Below, piece by piece: positions 7,277-16,493 of a stretch of 64,000 nt of DNA. This DNA comes from Nonlabens xylanidelens. GTDB lineage: Bacteria > Bacteroidota > Bacteroidia > Flavobacteriales > Flavobacteriaceae. The notes under the pieces are model-generated. The model was not told where the DNA came from. It saw only the letters and a program-made list of their open reading frames with translations, and did no database searches. The DNA is taken from positions 434,001 through 498,000 of the forward strand of contig NZ_PTJE01000001.1 in assembly GCF_002934445.1 (NCBI RefSeq), written 5' to 3'. Each line of letters starts with the position of its first letter. Positions within the stretch are counted from its first letter, which is position 1. Both the position numbers and the translations under genes were made by a program.

Positions 7277-10002
7277 ACGGGCTTTTCTGTTAGAGGAATA
7301 TTTTTATTAAATAGTTCTTTGATCAACACAAAAAGTACTTGTTCAAAATCCTGAAGTACTGCGACATCGATCATTTTTTCTTTATAAGATCTACCGGCTT
7401 TAAAACCAAAAGGTATGTAGCCCTGATCAAAATTCTTAAAACTTATTATACCAGCACTTGCTTCTGTAAAAGGCTCATTATGGCTGTATAAGTATGTGTA
7501 CATGAGTACTTGAAATGCCTTAGCTTTTCCATAATCATCGATTATGATATCAAAGTTCTCTGGATCGATACCTACATTACCCTTAGCCGTTGCACCAGAT
7601 TTATAGTCTATAATACGCAACTTACCATCTAACTGATCGATACGGTCTACCATACCATGTATTTTCACCTTTCCTATTTCAGGAACATCAATTACAGCTT
7701 CTAGTTTGCGCTCTACACTTTTAATAATTAGTTCGCTACCGCTAGCAACTAGATCTAAATCGCTTTGCACCATCATTTTTATATAATGTAGTGATACTTC
7801 ATAAATGATTTTATTCTTTCCTAGCGGTGTAGAATCTGACTTATAACATTCTTGATAGGCTACATCTAACTCTGGTTTTATCTGTTTTTTAATTTTATCA
7901 AAATCTTCGTTGATTAAAATCTTATTTACATAGGGCTGATAGAGTTTATCCAGCGCCTCATGTATGATAGAACCCATGGTATTTGCTGCTATATTTTCTT
8001 CTACGTCTTCCATTTGAGAAATGCGCAAAATCTTACTCGCATAAAAATCTATAGGATTGCGCACATAACTCGTTAAGGCAGACGGGCTGAAACCGCTGCT
8101 CGCTATTTGTTGCAATCTTTCAAAATAAGATGGCTCTTTCTCGACCACCATTAATTCTTCTTTTACCGCACTATTTTTAAAAATATAATGCTGGTGAGAG
8201 ACTATATGTTTAGAATTAGGATCTGTTTCTAGTTGTGTTAAGAACCTACTTTTCTCACCACCGCCTAGTGTATCACCTTCTGTATTGTAAATAAATGCTG
8301 CATGATTTACTCTGTGCAATAATCTATAGAAGTGGTAAGCATAGACACTATCTTTCTCTGAATAGGTAGGCAGTGCAAACTGATACTTCATATCGTTAGA
8401 GATATAAGAGGCTGTAGATTTTCCAGCTGGTAAAATCCCCTCATTTACCGATAACATTATGGTATTTTTATAATCTAATGCTCTAGTCTCTAAAAGCCCC
8501 ATTATTTGCAAGCCACGTACAGGTTCTCCTATAAAATCCAGATTTTTAAAAGGAACAAGTTGCTTGTATAAATAAGCCACTGTTTTAAGATCCTTTATCT
8601 CTTCATTATTATCTACTATGGTAGACAAATTCTGTACTACCTCTGTAATACCTAATAACTGCTCTATTTCTAACCTTCTATTCTCCTCTTGCAACAACTT
8701 AGTTTTAAGCTCTAGAAGAACGTTTTCTATTAACTTGATAAGCTCACCTACGTTTTGAATAGGTGTCATGATTTTATTGAGAATAGTACCTTCTATCACC
8801 TCATCAAAACTAGATGGAGTCACATAGATTAAGTTATTCTCTTTAATATATTTCACTAATTTACGAGAGTCGCTGTCTATTAAAACAAATGCAAATGAAG
8901 ACTCTAGAATATTTACTACTCCTTTATAATAATAGCCATCTTCAGTAGCCTCGGTATGCATTTTAATAATATCATATACAAATGCAGATAGTGGTAACTG
9001 GTCTAGAGACAGTCCCATAGTCACATTAAAGTGTGCAATATTATCAGGTATAGCGTCTAGTAATGGCAAAAGCAATCTCTCGTCTGCGAGAATAATTGCA
9101 GTATCTTCTAGCTCTTCTTGAGGTATTTGCTCCATTAACTTTACCGCAACCTGGATCATACTTAAATTACCAGCTGCGCCATGAATATCTATTTTCTTAT
9201 TGGACTGGTATTCATTACCATATATTTTAAGTTCGTTCTTATCATAATACTTCCAGTCTTTTTTAAACTTGCGTATAAATTTACCAGATTCATGATAAGA
9301 CAATTCCATAAGGTATTGATCTATATCCCAGTAAATACACGCCTGATCTTCCTCAAGGAGTTTTTGTATAATATTAGACTCGGCAGTGTTGAGTGCGTTG
9401 AGCCCTAAGAAAATGGTCTTATTTTTAGTGGTAGAATTATTGGATAATTGTTCCGCTTTCGCGAAAGCTAACCTATAAGCCATCCCTTGATACACCGTTT
9501 CATTTTCTAGACATAATTGTTGGAAAGCATTATAGTACAAGTGGAGTTTTTTCCAAAACCTCAAATACTTAGACACCATCAAAGTTGGGTTTTGATTTAA
9601 AGCCCAGTGATCCATCTCTTTTACACTACCTAGGTAATTAAAAAACTGTTCTGGATCTACGAGATAACGATCCATTTCATTAAAATCTTTGAGTATAGTT
9701 GTTGCCCAACCTATGAATTCATCAAAGCTATCTACATTCCCTTCTGTTTCTACACTTTTATAAGCCTTATAAAAAAGTGGTAATAAATCTAGATCATTAA
9801 CTATTTCTACCTGACCTAATTGTTCAATATACTCTGTAACGCTATAGATTTTAGGTAAAAAAACAGGCTGTTCTATGCGTTGTGCAAGATACCTACTCAA
9901 AAAAATACCGACACGTCTAGACGGCACGACATAAGTTGCTGTTATGACATCTATATTGTTATTCTCTAAGTCTGCAAGGACTTTTTCTAAAAATGAATTC
10001 AT
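7273..10002 (-). CDS. AddB-like PD-(D/E)XK nuclease/helicase-fold protein
   Basis: This 909-residue protein starts with a degenerate helicase-like segment (TYVVPSRRVGIFLSRYLA) as in AddB/RecC-type subunits, with a UvrD-like middle (ENTIMLSVNEGILPAGK). The C-terminal third has the RecB-type nuclease motifs: ALTSYVRNPIDFY, a His in IIHEALDKLY, GMVDRIDQL and IIDYKSG (the D...xK core). It probably works in double-strand break processing with an AddA-type helicase, but none is adjacent. A conventional Walker A is not evident, as is common for this subunit in Bacteroidetes. AFAKA at residues 179-183 is encoded by a palindrome copy. The gene overlaps the hydrolase by 4 bp. Confidence 0.87.
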   Translation of the reverse strand: MNSFLEKVLADLENNNIDVITATYVVPSRRVGIFLSRYLAQRIEQPVFLPKIYSVTEYIEQLGQVEIVNDLDLLPLFYKAYKSVETEGNVDSFDEFIGWATTILKDFNEMDRYLVDPEQFFNYLGSVKEMDHWALNQNPTLMVSKYLRFWKKLHLYYNAFQQLCLENETVYQGMAYRLAFAKAEQLSNNSTTKNKTIFLGLNALNTAESNIIQKLLEEDQACIYWDIDQYLMELSYHESGKFIRKFKKDWKYYDKNELKIYGNEYQSNKKIDIHGAAGNLSMIQVAVKLMEQIPQEELEDTAIILADERLLLPLLDAIPDNIAHFNVTMGLSLDQLPLSAFVYDIIKMHTEATEDGYYYKGVVNILESSFAFVLIDSDSRKLVKYIKENNLIYVTPSSFDEVIEGTILNKIMTPIQNVGELIKLIENVLLELKTKLLQEENRRLEIEQLLGITEVVQNLSTIVDNNEEIKDLKTVAYLYKQLVPFKNLDFIGEPVRGLQIMGLLETRALDYKNTIMLSVNEGILPAGKSTASYISNDMKYQFALPTYSEKDSVYAYHFYRLLHRVNHAAFIYNTEGDTLGGGEKSRFLTQLETDPNSKHIVSHQHYIFKNSAVKEELMVVEKEPSYFERLQQIASSGFSPSALTSYVRNPIDFYASKILRISQMEDVEENIAANTMGSIIHEALDKLYQPYVNKILINEDFDKIKKQIKPELDVAYQECYKSDSTPLGKNKIIYEVSLHYIKMMVQSDLDLVASGSELIIKSVERKLEAVIDVPEIGKVKIHGMVDRIDQLDGKLRIIDYKSGATAKGNVGIDPENFDIIIDDYGKAKAFQVLMYTYLYSHNEPFTEASAGIISFKNFDQGYIPFGFKAGRSYKEKMIDVAVLQDFEQVLFVLIKELFNKNIPLTEKPV
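9454..9469. repeat. Palindrome copy 4 (15 of 16, coding)
   Basis: CGCTTTCGCGAAAGCT; only the last base departs from the consensus. It encodes AFAKA in the nuclease (residues 179-183). Confidence 0.93.
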
Positions 10003-10064
10003 CTGGTTAAGATAATTAATATGCTCATTTTAGAGAACAAATTTGCATAGCTTTTAGAAATAAA

Positions 10065-10096
10065 AAAAGTCCATTTGCAATTGCAAATGGACTTTT
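10065..10096 (-). terminator. Terminator of the porP/ompA operon
   Basis: A perfect 32-bp palindrome whose arm reads AAAAGTCCATTTGCAA. It lies 28 bp beyond the OmpA stop. On the minus strand the hairpin is followed by a run of seven T, so it terminates the outer-membrane gene pair. Confidence 0.88.
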
Positions 10097-10124
10097 AAAA
10101 GCATTGGCTGGTTAGTAATACTTT

Positions 10125-11993
10125 TTATCTTTTTGTGATCGTAAATTCAGATCTACGAGATAATTCATATTCGTCTGCCGTACATTTTTTAGATCCACAA
10201 TCCACAACTGGATTAGCTTCTCCACGACCTGCAGCAGTTAATCTAGAACCGTCAATTCCTTGAGACTCTACATACTTGATAATGCTATTTGCACGTCTTT
10301 CTGTAAGAGCAAGGTTATAAGAGTCAGAACCTCTAATATCTGCATATGTTTCTGCAAGAACTTCTAGAGTAGGGTATTTTTTCATAAGACCTACTAGTCT
10401 ATCTAACTCAAGTGCAGCATCTGGACGTATGTTAGATTTTGCAAGATCAAAGTATATCTTATTCAAGATAATTTTATCCTCAACAATTTCTGGTTCTGGA
10501 GCCATCATTACTTCTACCATAGCAGCTTCTTCTTCAGCAACTGTTAGAGTAGCTTCACCACTTTCATATTTATCTTTTGCACCACGTGCAGTAAGCTCTA
10601 GGTTACAGTCTGTAGTAAATACAGCAACACCGTTAGCATCTGTAGTCTGTCCTGGCATACTGTTTCCTGCAGCATCTTGTAAAGATACTATAGCACCTGG
10701 AATAGCTTTTCCTGTTTCTTTGTCTACTGCTTTAACTGTTACAGCAACTTCACAGATTTCGATTCTTTCTACACCGTAGATATCATCACCACCTTTACCA
10801 CCTGCGCGGTTAGAAGATACATAACCTTTACCTGTTTCATCAGAATAAGTAAATCCAAAATCGTCTAAAGAACTATTGATAGGCGCACCCATGTTAGTTA
10901 CTTTACCATCCATAAATTTAAATACATCTAGTCCACCTAGACCTAAGTGACCATTACTTGAGAAGTATAGAGTACCATCGTCTGCAACATGTGGGAAAGA
11001 ATCATCTCCAGATGTATTAACTGTAGGACCTAAATTTACTGGGTTAGAAATTTTTCCATTTTTAAGATCTGCTTTATAGATATCAGTTCCACCTAATCCA
11101 CCTGGTGCTTCACTAGCAAAGTAAATAGTTGAACCATCTTTAGTAATAGAAGGGTGACCTACACCATATTCTTGTGATTCTAAAGAAGTAGTTGCTACAT
11201 CTCTCCACTCACCGCCAGCTTTAATAGCACGGTAAATATTTAATTTACTCTCACCATCTGTAGCTTTTTCATAATCGCCTTTTAAGTAATCTACTCTAGT
11301 AAAGAACATGTATTTATCATCTGGTGTGATATCCATAGTACCTTCATGATACTTTGTATTTACGTCACCTTCTAAAAGCGCTGGTTTACCAACAACACCA
11401 GCGTCATCGATAGTAGCCTCATAGATATCTAAATAAGGTTCTTTGTTCCATCCATATTTACCTCTACTCTCATTACGAGCACTAGAGAAATATAATTTGT
11501 TACCTATTTGAAGTGCTGAGAAGTCACTTGCTTCTGTATTAAATTTATGAGCCTGAGTAGTAAATGCATCTTTCATCCCTTGTATATCTTGAATATAGTT
11601 AGGATTAGACTTGTATTCTTTTGCACGGTCATCACCAGGTGCAAGACTTGCAAACTGATTCATAATCGTGTTAGAAAGGTCGTATTTTTGAGATGCTTTT
11701 AAAGACTGTGCATATCTGTAAAGCGACTCTGCTTTAGGATCACGCTTTATAGCTCTTGCATAGTTCTTCTCTGCATTTTTAAAATCACTATTGAAATAGT
11801 AAGAATCTGCTAGTTTAGTATAAACATGCTGTGTTCTTACACCGTTGCTTAAAAGCTTTTCATAAGCTTTGGCAGCATCTACATAACGTAGTTGCTCGTA
11901 TAATTTATCTGCTTTTGCAGTTTTATCACTTTGGGCTTGCGCGCTCATCGCAAAACCAACGCATAAAATTAAGAGTATATATAGTTTTTTCAT
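10125..11993 (-). CDS. OmpA-family protein with TPR, beta-propeller and OmpA domains
   Basis: This 622-residue protein has a signal peptide (residues 1-20, ending SAQAQ). In order it shows TPR-like helices (about 25-130), PD40-type propeller repeats (YFSSARNESRG, DDKYMFFTRVDY, STIYFASEAPGGLGGTDIY, GTLYFSSNGHLGLGGLDVF), a carboxypeptidase-regulatory-like beta domain (AVDKETGKAIPGAIVSL) and a C-terminal OmpA peptidoglycan-binding domain (KIYFDLAKSNIRPDA, RGSDSYNLALTERRANSI). It lies 23 bp after the PorP/SprF gene. Such pairs usually anchor T9SS-exported surface proteins; PorE of the T9SS has this architecture. An outer-membrane-to-peptidoglycan anchor is the likely role. Confidence 0.9.
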   Translation of the reverse strand: MKKLYILLILCVGFAMSAQAQSDKTAKADKLYEQLRYVDAAKAYEKLLSNGVRTQHVYTKLADSYYFNSDFKNAEKNYARAIKRDPKAESLYRYAQSLKASQKYDLSNTIMNQFASLAPGDDRAKEYKSNPNYIQDIQGMKDAFTTQAHKFNTEASDFSALQIGNKLYFSSARNESRGKYGWNKEPYLDIYEATIDDAGVVGKPALLEGDVNTKYHEGTMDITPDDKYMFFTRVDYLKGDYEKATDGESKLNIYRAIKAGGEWRDVATTSLESQEYGVGHPSITKDGSTIYFASEAPGGLGGTDIYKADLKNGKISNPVNLGPTVNTSGDDSFPHVADDGTLYFSSNGHLGLGGLDVFKFMDGKVTNMGAPINSSLDDFGFTYSDETGKGYVSSNRAGGKGGDDIYGVERIEICEVAVTVKAVDKETGKAIPGAIVSLQDAAGNSMPGQTTDANGVAVFTTDCNLELTARGAKDKYESGEATLTVAEEEAAMVEVMMAPEPEIVEDKIILNKIYFDLAKSNIRPDAALELDRLVGLMKKYPTLEVLAETYADIRGSDSYNLALTERRANSIIKYVESQGIDGSRLTAAGRGEANPVVDCGSKKCTADEYELSRRSEFTITKR

Positions 11994-12016
11994 GGTTGTA
12001 TTCTTTGCTGTTTGAA

Positions 12017-12931
12017 TTAGAAGAAACGTGGAGACTGCATCACTTTACGAGGGAAAGCTAAACCGAAGGTTACAAACACCTCGTGAGAACTGTTAGATAC
12101 CACAGAGATATCTGACACTACACGGTCATAAGCATATCCTACTTTTACATTATCAGTAACATTCATTCCTATTAAACCACTAAATGAATCTTCCAGACGA
12201 TAAGAAACACCTACTTCAAATTTTTCATTGAATAACACGTTTGTGTTTAAATCAAAACTAACTGGAGAGTCAAATGCACCTTTTACTAATACGTGTGGCT
12301 TTAATTTAATATTGTCTGCAACATCAAATACATATCCACCTGTTACAAAGTAATGTTGTGTTTCACTTCCGAATTCTAAACCGTCCTCATCTAAGTGAGT
12401 ACTTTTTAACATGTTAGGAACAGAAAAACCAGCATACCAGTTAGATCCATATAAAAATGCACCTGCACCTAAATTAAGATAAGTCTCATTAAGTTCTTCG
12501 GCAAAAAGTGGATCACCTGGTACCGTAGTCTGTACGGTATTTAAATTCACATCAAAAAAGGTAAGTCCTGCTTTAAGACCTAAGGCTAGAGTAGTTTCTT
12601 TACCAACTTGAAGTCTGTATGAAAAGTCTCCATAGGCATTAGTCTCGTGAACCGGGCCTACATTATCAGAAATTACAGATAGACCTAAACCTGTGCGCTC
12701 ACCTATAGGTGAACTACCTGACACTGTAATAGTCTCTGGCGCTCCATTAACACCAGACCATTGCTGCCTGTATAATGCGGTTATATTTAGGCCATCTTGT
12801 GTACCAGCATAGGCTGGATTGATAACATTCTGATTGTACATGTACTGTGTGTACTGAGGATCTTGTTGTGCGTGCACTACGCTTGTAGCAGCGATAGAGA
12901 AAAAGAGCCCCATTGCAAGTAATTTTTTCAT
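12017..12931 (-). CDS. PorP/SprF-family T9SS outer-membrane protein
   Basis: This protein has about 304 residues. I take ATG at 12929-12931 because the longer frame needs a GTG six bases upstream and the signal peptide (MKKLLAMGLFF...VVHAQ) begins here. The family hallmark QQDPQYTQYMYNQNVINPAYAGT is followed by an even beta-barrel pattern and a C-terminal FVTFGLAF strand. SprF helps secrete the gliding adhesin SprB, and relatives serve individual cargo proteins. Here it is paired with an OmpA-family gene but has no adhesin gene upstream. The gap 12932-13183 holds a palindrome copy and a possible -7-like TATATTTA on the minus strand near 12973. Confidence 0.93.
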   Translation of the reverse strand: MKKLLAMGLFFSIAATSVVHAQQDPQYTQYMYNQNVINPAYAGTQDGLNITALYRQQWSGVNGAPETITVSGSSPIGERTGLGLSVISDNVGPVHETNAYGDFSYRLQVGKETTLALGLKAGLTFFDVNLNTVQTTVPGDPLFAEELNETYLNLGAGAFLYGSNWYAGFSVPNMLKSTHLDEDGLEFGSETQHYFVTGGYVFDVADNIKLKPHVLVKGAFDSPVSFDLNTNVLFNEKFEVGVSYRLEDSFSGLIGMNVTDNVKVGYAYDRVVSDISVVSNSSHEVFVTFGLAFPRKVMQSPRFF

Positions 12932-13026
12932 TCTCACAAAGTTAGTTTTAAGGTTGTGTTATAGTTTTGTCTGGCTAAATATAGTCTGAATTATTCCAAT
13001 TAAAGGACTTCTACTGTTCTTATTTT

Positions 13027-13042
13027 TGCTTTCGCGAAAGCG
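13027..13042. repeat. Palindrome copy 5 (15 of 16, intergenic)
   Basis: TGCTTTCGCGAAAGCG between the endonuclease/phosphatase-fold gene and porP/sprF. The first base departs from the consensus, and 14 bp remain perfectly palindromic. Confidence 0.93.
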
Positions 13043-13183
13043 AAACTACAATCTAACAATAAAATTCTGTTTAAAAGATACCAGTCATATATCTAGAATG
13101 GTGAATATATAAAAAATCTAAGCCTAGTTCTATTTAACAATTTCATAATAGATTAAGGGTTGCATTTCATAGTCAAATAACGT

Positions 13184-14173
13184 TTAATTACGTCTGAATA
13201 TCGCAAAAACAGGAAAATGGTCACTATATCCACCTTTATAATTGCGACCTACAAATGTTCTTGCAGGCTGTCCACGGTATTTTCCTTTCCACTGTCTTAA
13301 CATGATATCATCAAAAATATCTGCCTTATAAAAGTAAAGGGAATCTGGTACGTCGTTATGTAAACTATCACTAACCATAATCTGATCAAAAAGATTCCAC
13401 TTAAATTGATGATTTAAAGAACCGCGATGAAATTTCTTTAATGGCGCAGTGACGTTATCAAATCCGTTAGGTAATATCCCTTCTCTAATACTATTATTCT
13501 CAGGGTCATCATTAAAATCTCCCATAATAATGACATGATGAGACGCCTCTATTTTTAGATCGCTTTTAAGTCTTTTAGACTCCACATCCTTAGTTGTTAT
13601 GTGATGCATTAATTGTTTTGCTACTTCTACTCTTTTATGGTCGGTAGTTTCTGCACCGTCACGTCTGGACGGCCAGTGATTCACATAGATACGCACAGGT
13701 GTACCAGCTAGAACACCTTCTATATAAAGTATATCTCTAGTAGTATCTATGACACCTTGCTCATCTTCTAGATGAATATTTACTGGTTCTGAATGTGTGG
13801 GCTTAAAAACAGTAGTATCATACAATAAAGCTACATCGATACCTCGCTCATCTGGACTGTTATAGTGTATGTAATCGTAATTATGATTGGCCAGTTTGGG
13901 TTGCGAGACTAGATCGTTAAGCACCTTTTTATTCTCCACCTCTGCCAGTCCTACTATCGCAGGTAGTTTACCGGTTTGTTCATAACCTATTCTACTAATA
14001 GCATCACTTATTCTTACTAGTTTTTTTTGATACCTACTTTCTGTCCATTGCTTGCGACCAAATTCTGTGAATTCTTGATCCATAATAGAAGGATCGTTAA
14101 TTACATCAAATAGGTTTTCTACGTTATAAAAAGCAATCGTGTACTGTTCAAATGACTGTGATGGTATGGACAA
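13184..14173 (-). CDS. Endonuclease/exonuclease/phosphatase family protein
   Basis: This protein of about 329 residues carries the full active-site set of the fold: Asn in FYNVENLFD, Glu in VGLAEVEN, NHWPSRRDG, Asp and Asn in MGDFNDDP, and the closing SDHFPVFA. It may hydrolyse phosphodiesters or phosphomonoesters in a Mg-dependent way; the substrate is unknown. No signal peptide is visible. The start is a TTG at 14171-14173: no in-frame ATG lies upstream before a stop, and a -7 box (TACATTTG) lies 19 nt ahead. An internal Met at residue 31 would remove the FYNVEN motif, so TTG is preferred. Confidence 0.88.
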   Translation of the reverse strand: MSIPSQSFEQYTIAFYNVENLFDVINDPSIMDQEFTEFGRKQWTESRYQKKLVRISDAISRIGYEQTGKLPAIVGLAEVENKKVLNDLVSQPKLANHNYDYIHYNSPDERGIDVALLYDTTVFKPTHSEPVNIHLEDEQGVIDTTRDILYIEGVLAGTPVRIYVNHWPSRRDGAETTDHKRVEVAKQLMHHITTKDVESKRLKSDLKIEASHHVIIMGDFNDDPENNSIREGILPNGFDNVTAPLKKFHRGSLNHQFKWNLFDQIMVSDSLHNDVPDSLYFYKADIFDDIMLRQWKGKYRGQPARTFVGRNYKGGYSDHFPVFAIFRRN

Positions 14174-14192
14174 CTGAAGATATTTTAGTTTT

Positions 14193-14200
14193 CAAATGTA
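14193..14200 (-). promoter_or_regulatory. -7 promoter box supporting a TTG start
   Basis: The minus strand reads TACATTTG (TAnnTTTG). It predicts a start near 14187, giving a short leader before TTG 14173. The rest of the gap 14174-14398 shows only AT-rich sequence. Confidence 0.5.
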
Positions 14201-14398
14201 ATCTATCTAACAAGCTTTTAAAATGATTCATAAAGTAATTTAAAGGATACTATGTTCTTAAAAAAATAATACCGATAACTAAGTATATATTTTCAACACA
14301 ATGAAAACTACATATTTTACCTCATCAATTACTTGATCATTAAGCTAGTGTATTACTTTGAGAGTTAATTAAATTATTGAGTTTATTCTATTCTCTGG

Positions 14399-14998
14399 TT
14401 ACTTTACAGCAACTAAAATGCTTTGATTTAAATTTCTTAAAAAATCTATACATGTAGTAATTGCATCATTATTGCGCTCTAATTTGCTCATCATCATAGC
14501 ACCTTCTAGCGTGGCAATATAAACGTGGACCATTTGATCCACATCTGTATTTTCTTTAATGTGATTTCGTTTTTTTGCACTTTCCATTATCCTGCGCAAT
14601 GTAGATTTAAAAGTAACCAGCATGCCGAAGGATTGCTGCCTTAAAACTGGGTTTGCATCATCACTTTCTACTGCGCTATTAAGTAAAGGACAGCCACCAG
14701 CATATGGCGGATTCACTAGATAATTTTTAAAAAAAGTAAAAAACACCTCTATCTTAGACTCATAACTAGTCGCGTCTTTAATTTCTTTATTAAGAATATC
14801 AAACATTTGACGCCCTAAACTCCTCAACGCTTGCTGCTCAAGGTCTTCTTTGTTCTTAAAGTGTTTGTAAATAGCACCTTTAGTTAAACCAGTCGCTGTA
14901 GTGATATCACTTAAAGATGTGGCTTTATAACCTTGCACATTAAATAGGTTTGCGCTTTCTTTTAAAATCGTTGCTTTAGTATGCTTTGGATTTCTCAT
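14399..14998 (-). CDS. TetR/AcrR-family repressor
   Basis: This 199-residue regulator has the N-terminal TetR DNA-binding domain at residues 8-55 (ILKESANLFNVQGYKATSLSDI, then TGLTKGAIYKHFKNKEDL). The helical C-terminal ligand domain has a VNPPYAGGCPLLNSAVE segment typical of a flavobacterial TetR subgroup. It lies 54 bp after the di-heme peroxidase gene on the same strand. An inverted repeat 9 bp upstream of the ATG is its probable own operator. The ligand is unknown. The same operator was not seen ahead of the peroxidase gene, so peroxidase control is unproven. Confidence 0.92.
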   Translation of the reverse strand: MRNPKHTKATILKESANLFNVQGYKATSLSDITTATGLTKGAIYKHFKNKEDLEQQALRSLGRQMFDILNKEIKDATSYESKIEVFFTFFKNYLVNPPYAGGCPLLNSAVESDDANPVLRQQSFGMLVTFKSTLRRIMESAKKRNHIKENTDVDQMVHVYIATLEGAMMMSKLERNNDAITTCIDFLRNLNQSILVAVK

Positions 14999-15007
14999 GG
15001 CATAAAG

Positions 15008-15021
15008 ATACCGCTTGGTAT
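15008..15021. promoter_or_regulatory. Candidate TetR operator
   Basis: ATACC-GCTT-GGTAT is a perfect 5-bp inverted repeat with a 4-bp spacer, 9 bp ahead of the TetR gene and over its likely promoter. The form is close to other TetR-family sites. Autoregulation is inferred. Confidence 0.6.
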
Positions 15022-15052
15022 TTTAATATGCAACTAGCTTTTCTTAGGTTAT

Positions 15053-16399
15053 TTAATCACAGCCTAGATCTAATTTACTCTGGTCGTCTGCATTAGGAAA
15101 ACAATTTCCTGACTTAACAGACTCCGGCACATAACGCGATAACTCTGGATCATAAAGACTATTCTCTACAAAGAATACTAGGTCAGAAATCTCTTCTTCA
15201 GTTAAATTAAGCGTACCTTTTTCTACAGCTATGTTGTTAATCGCATTATTATCTTGAAGTGAAGCACCATTCTTATAACGGATTACTTCTTCTATAGTAC
15301 TAAATGTAGAGCCATGTCCATAGAATCCTGCATCTTTTAAATTATATAATGTTGGTGTTTTAAATTTATAATCATCGGCACTGTTACCAGTAAAACCGCC
15401 TCTTCCTTTCTTTACATCATCAAAACCAGCGTCATCTAACACAACAGCATCAATAGAATCATCAAAATGACCAAAACCGAATGCATGGAATTCCTGGTCT
15501 TTTAAAGCAGGACCAGTATGACAGTTCATACATTGCCCTTTATCTGCAAATACTATCGCACCTCTTTTCTCTTTATCAGTAAGTGCTGTATAATCACCTT
15601 TTAAATAAAACTGCCATCTAGAACGACTAGCTAGCAGGGTTCTATTAAATGCTGCAATAGCAAGCGCTGCATTTTGCGGTGTGTATCTATCTACCTCTGC
15701 AACATCTTCAAATGCCTTATTAAACAACCATCTATAACCATTATTATTAATGAACTCTTCGTCTATTTTAAGTCTGTGTGTTGTTTGCCCTATTAAACCT
15801 TGCATTTCTACCCCTTGAAAACCTAAGTTATTTTCTGGTATACCTGCAGCTGTCCATCTAGATTCTGTACCTACATTAGGTCCTGTTGCACCCAGCATAC
15901 CATTCCATAAAGCTGTTTCTTGATAAGCTACATTTAACAAAGTCGGTGGTCGCACCGGTTGTAAGTCTACAGAATCTAGCGGCATAGTTAGATCTATACG
16001 TCTACCTTCTCCTGCAAATCCAAAACCAATACCTGATTCTCCCACACCTTGTCTCACACCTGCATAAAAACTAGAAGCCACAGGATGACAGGACGCACAA
16101 GAATAAGTTCCTTCCATTTGCTCCATTTTAGGAACACCTCCAGCAGCTGTTTCATGAACTAAAAATTGCCCCAATGCAACCTTATACGTATTTAATGGAT
16201 TTAAAGGATCTTGAGGTATGGCGTTAAAATCATCACTTTCTGGTAAAATAAAAAATCCTTTTCCCTCACCATTTGCACGTTCTTCTAATAAATCATCTAA
16301 TCGTATATCTAATTCTGACCTAGCTATTTCATAATCGTCCGTATCATCACAAGATATAAGAAGTAGAAATATTATACTTAATAGATAAAAATTCTTCAT
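15053..16399 (-). CDS. Di-heme cytochrome c peroxidase family lipoprotein
   Basis: This 448-residue protein has a lipoprotein signal with the lipidation Cys at 17 (LLLISC). Two c-type heme motifs are visible, CASCH at 101-105 and CMNCH at 290-294, in the MauG/CcpA arrangement (LFNKAF, FKTPTLYNLKDAGFYGHGS). It probably reduces hydrogen peroxide in the periplasm with electrons from small cytochromes, or oxidises a protein side chain as MauG does. It is longer than classical peroxidases of about 340 residues because of inserts. The TetR gene follows 54 bp downstream. Confidence 0.9.
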   Translation of the reverse strand: MKNFYLLSIIFLLLISCDDTDDYEIARSELDIRLDDLLEERANGEGKGFFILPESDDFNAIPQDPLNPLNTYKVALGQFLVHETAAGGVPKMEQMEGTYSCASCHPVASSFYAGVRQGVGESGIGFGFAGEGRRIDLTMPLDSVDLQPVRPPTLLNVAYQETALWNGMLGATGPNVGTESRWTAAGIPENNLGFQGVEMQGLIGQTTHRLKIDEEFINNNGYRWLFNKAFEDVAEVDRYTPQNAALAIAAFNRTLLASRSRWQFYLKGDYTALTDKEKRGAIVFADKGQCMNCHTGPALKDQEFHAFGFGHFDDSIDAVVLDDAGFDDVKKGRGGFTGNSADDYKFKTPTLYNLKDAGFYGHGSTFSTIEEVIRYKNGASLQDNNAINNIAVEKGTLNLTEEEISDLVFFVENSLYDPELSRYVPESVKSGNCFPNADDQSKLDLGCD

Positions 16400-16481
16400 T
16401 GTAGGCTGGTTTTGACGGCTAATTTAACTAAAATTTCACAGTCGTGATATTTTTGTGATATTTAAGACTCGCTCCAGAGAC

Positions 16482-16489
16482 TACCTTTG
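16482..16489 (+). promoter_or_regulatory. -7 promoter box placing the hydrolase start
   Basis: TACCTTTG matches TAnnTTTG and ends only 4 nt before ATG 16494, so the mRNA is probably leaderless. It overlaps the longer frame that begins at 16455, which rules that start out. A second box, TATTTTTG, is at 16448-16455. Confidence 0.6.
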
Positions 16490-16493
16490 CCAC

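Noticed and set aside
16455-16493. Longer hydrolase start at 16455
   Set aside because: A perfect -7 box lies between it and ATG 16494, and the added residues have no family character.
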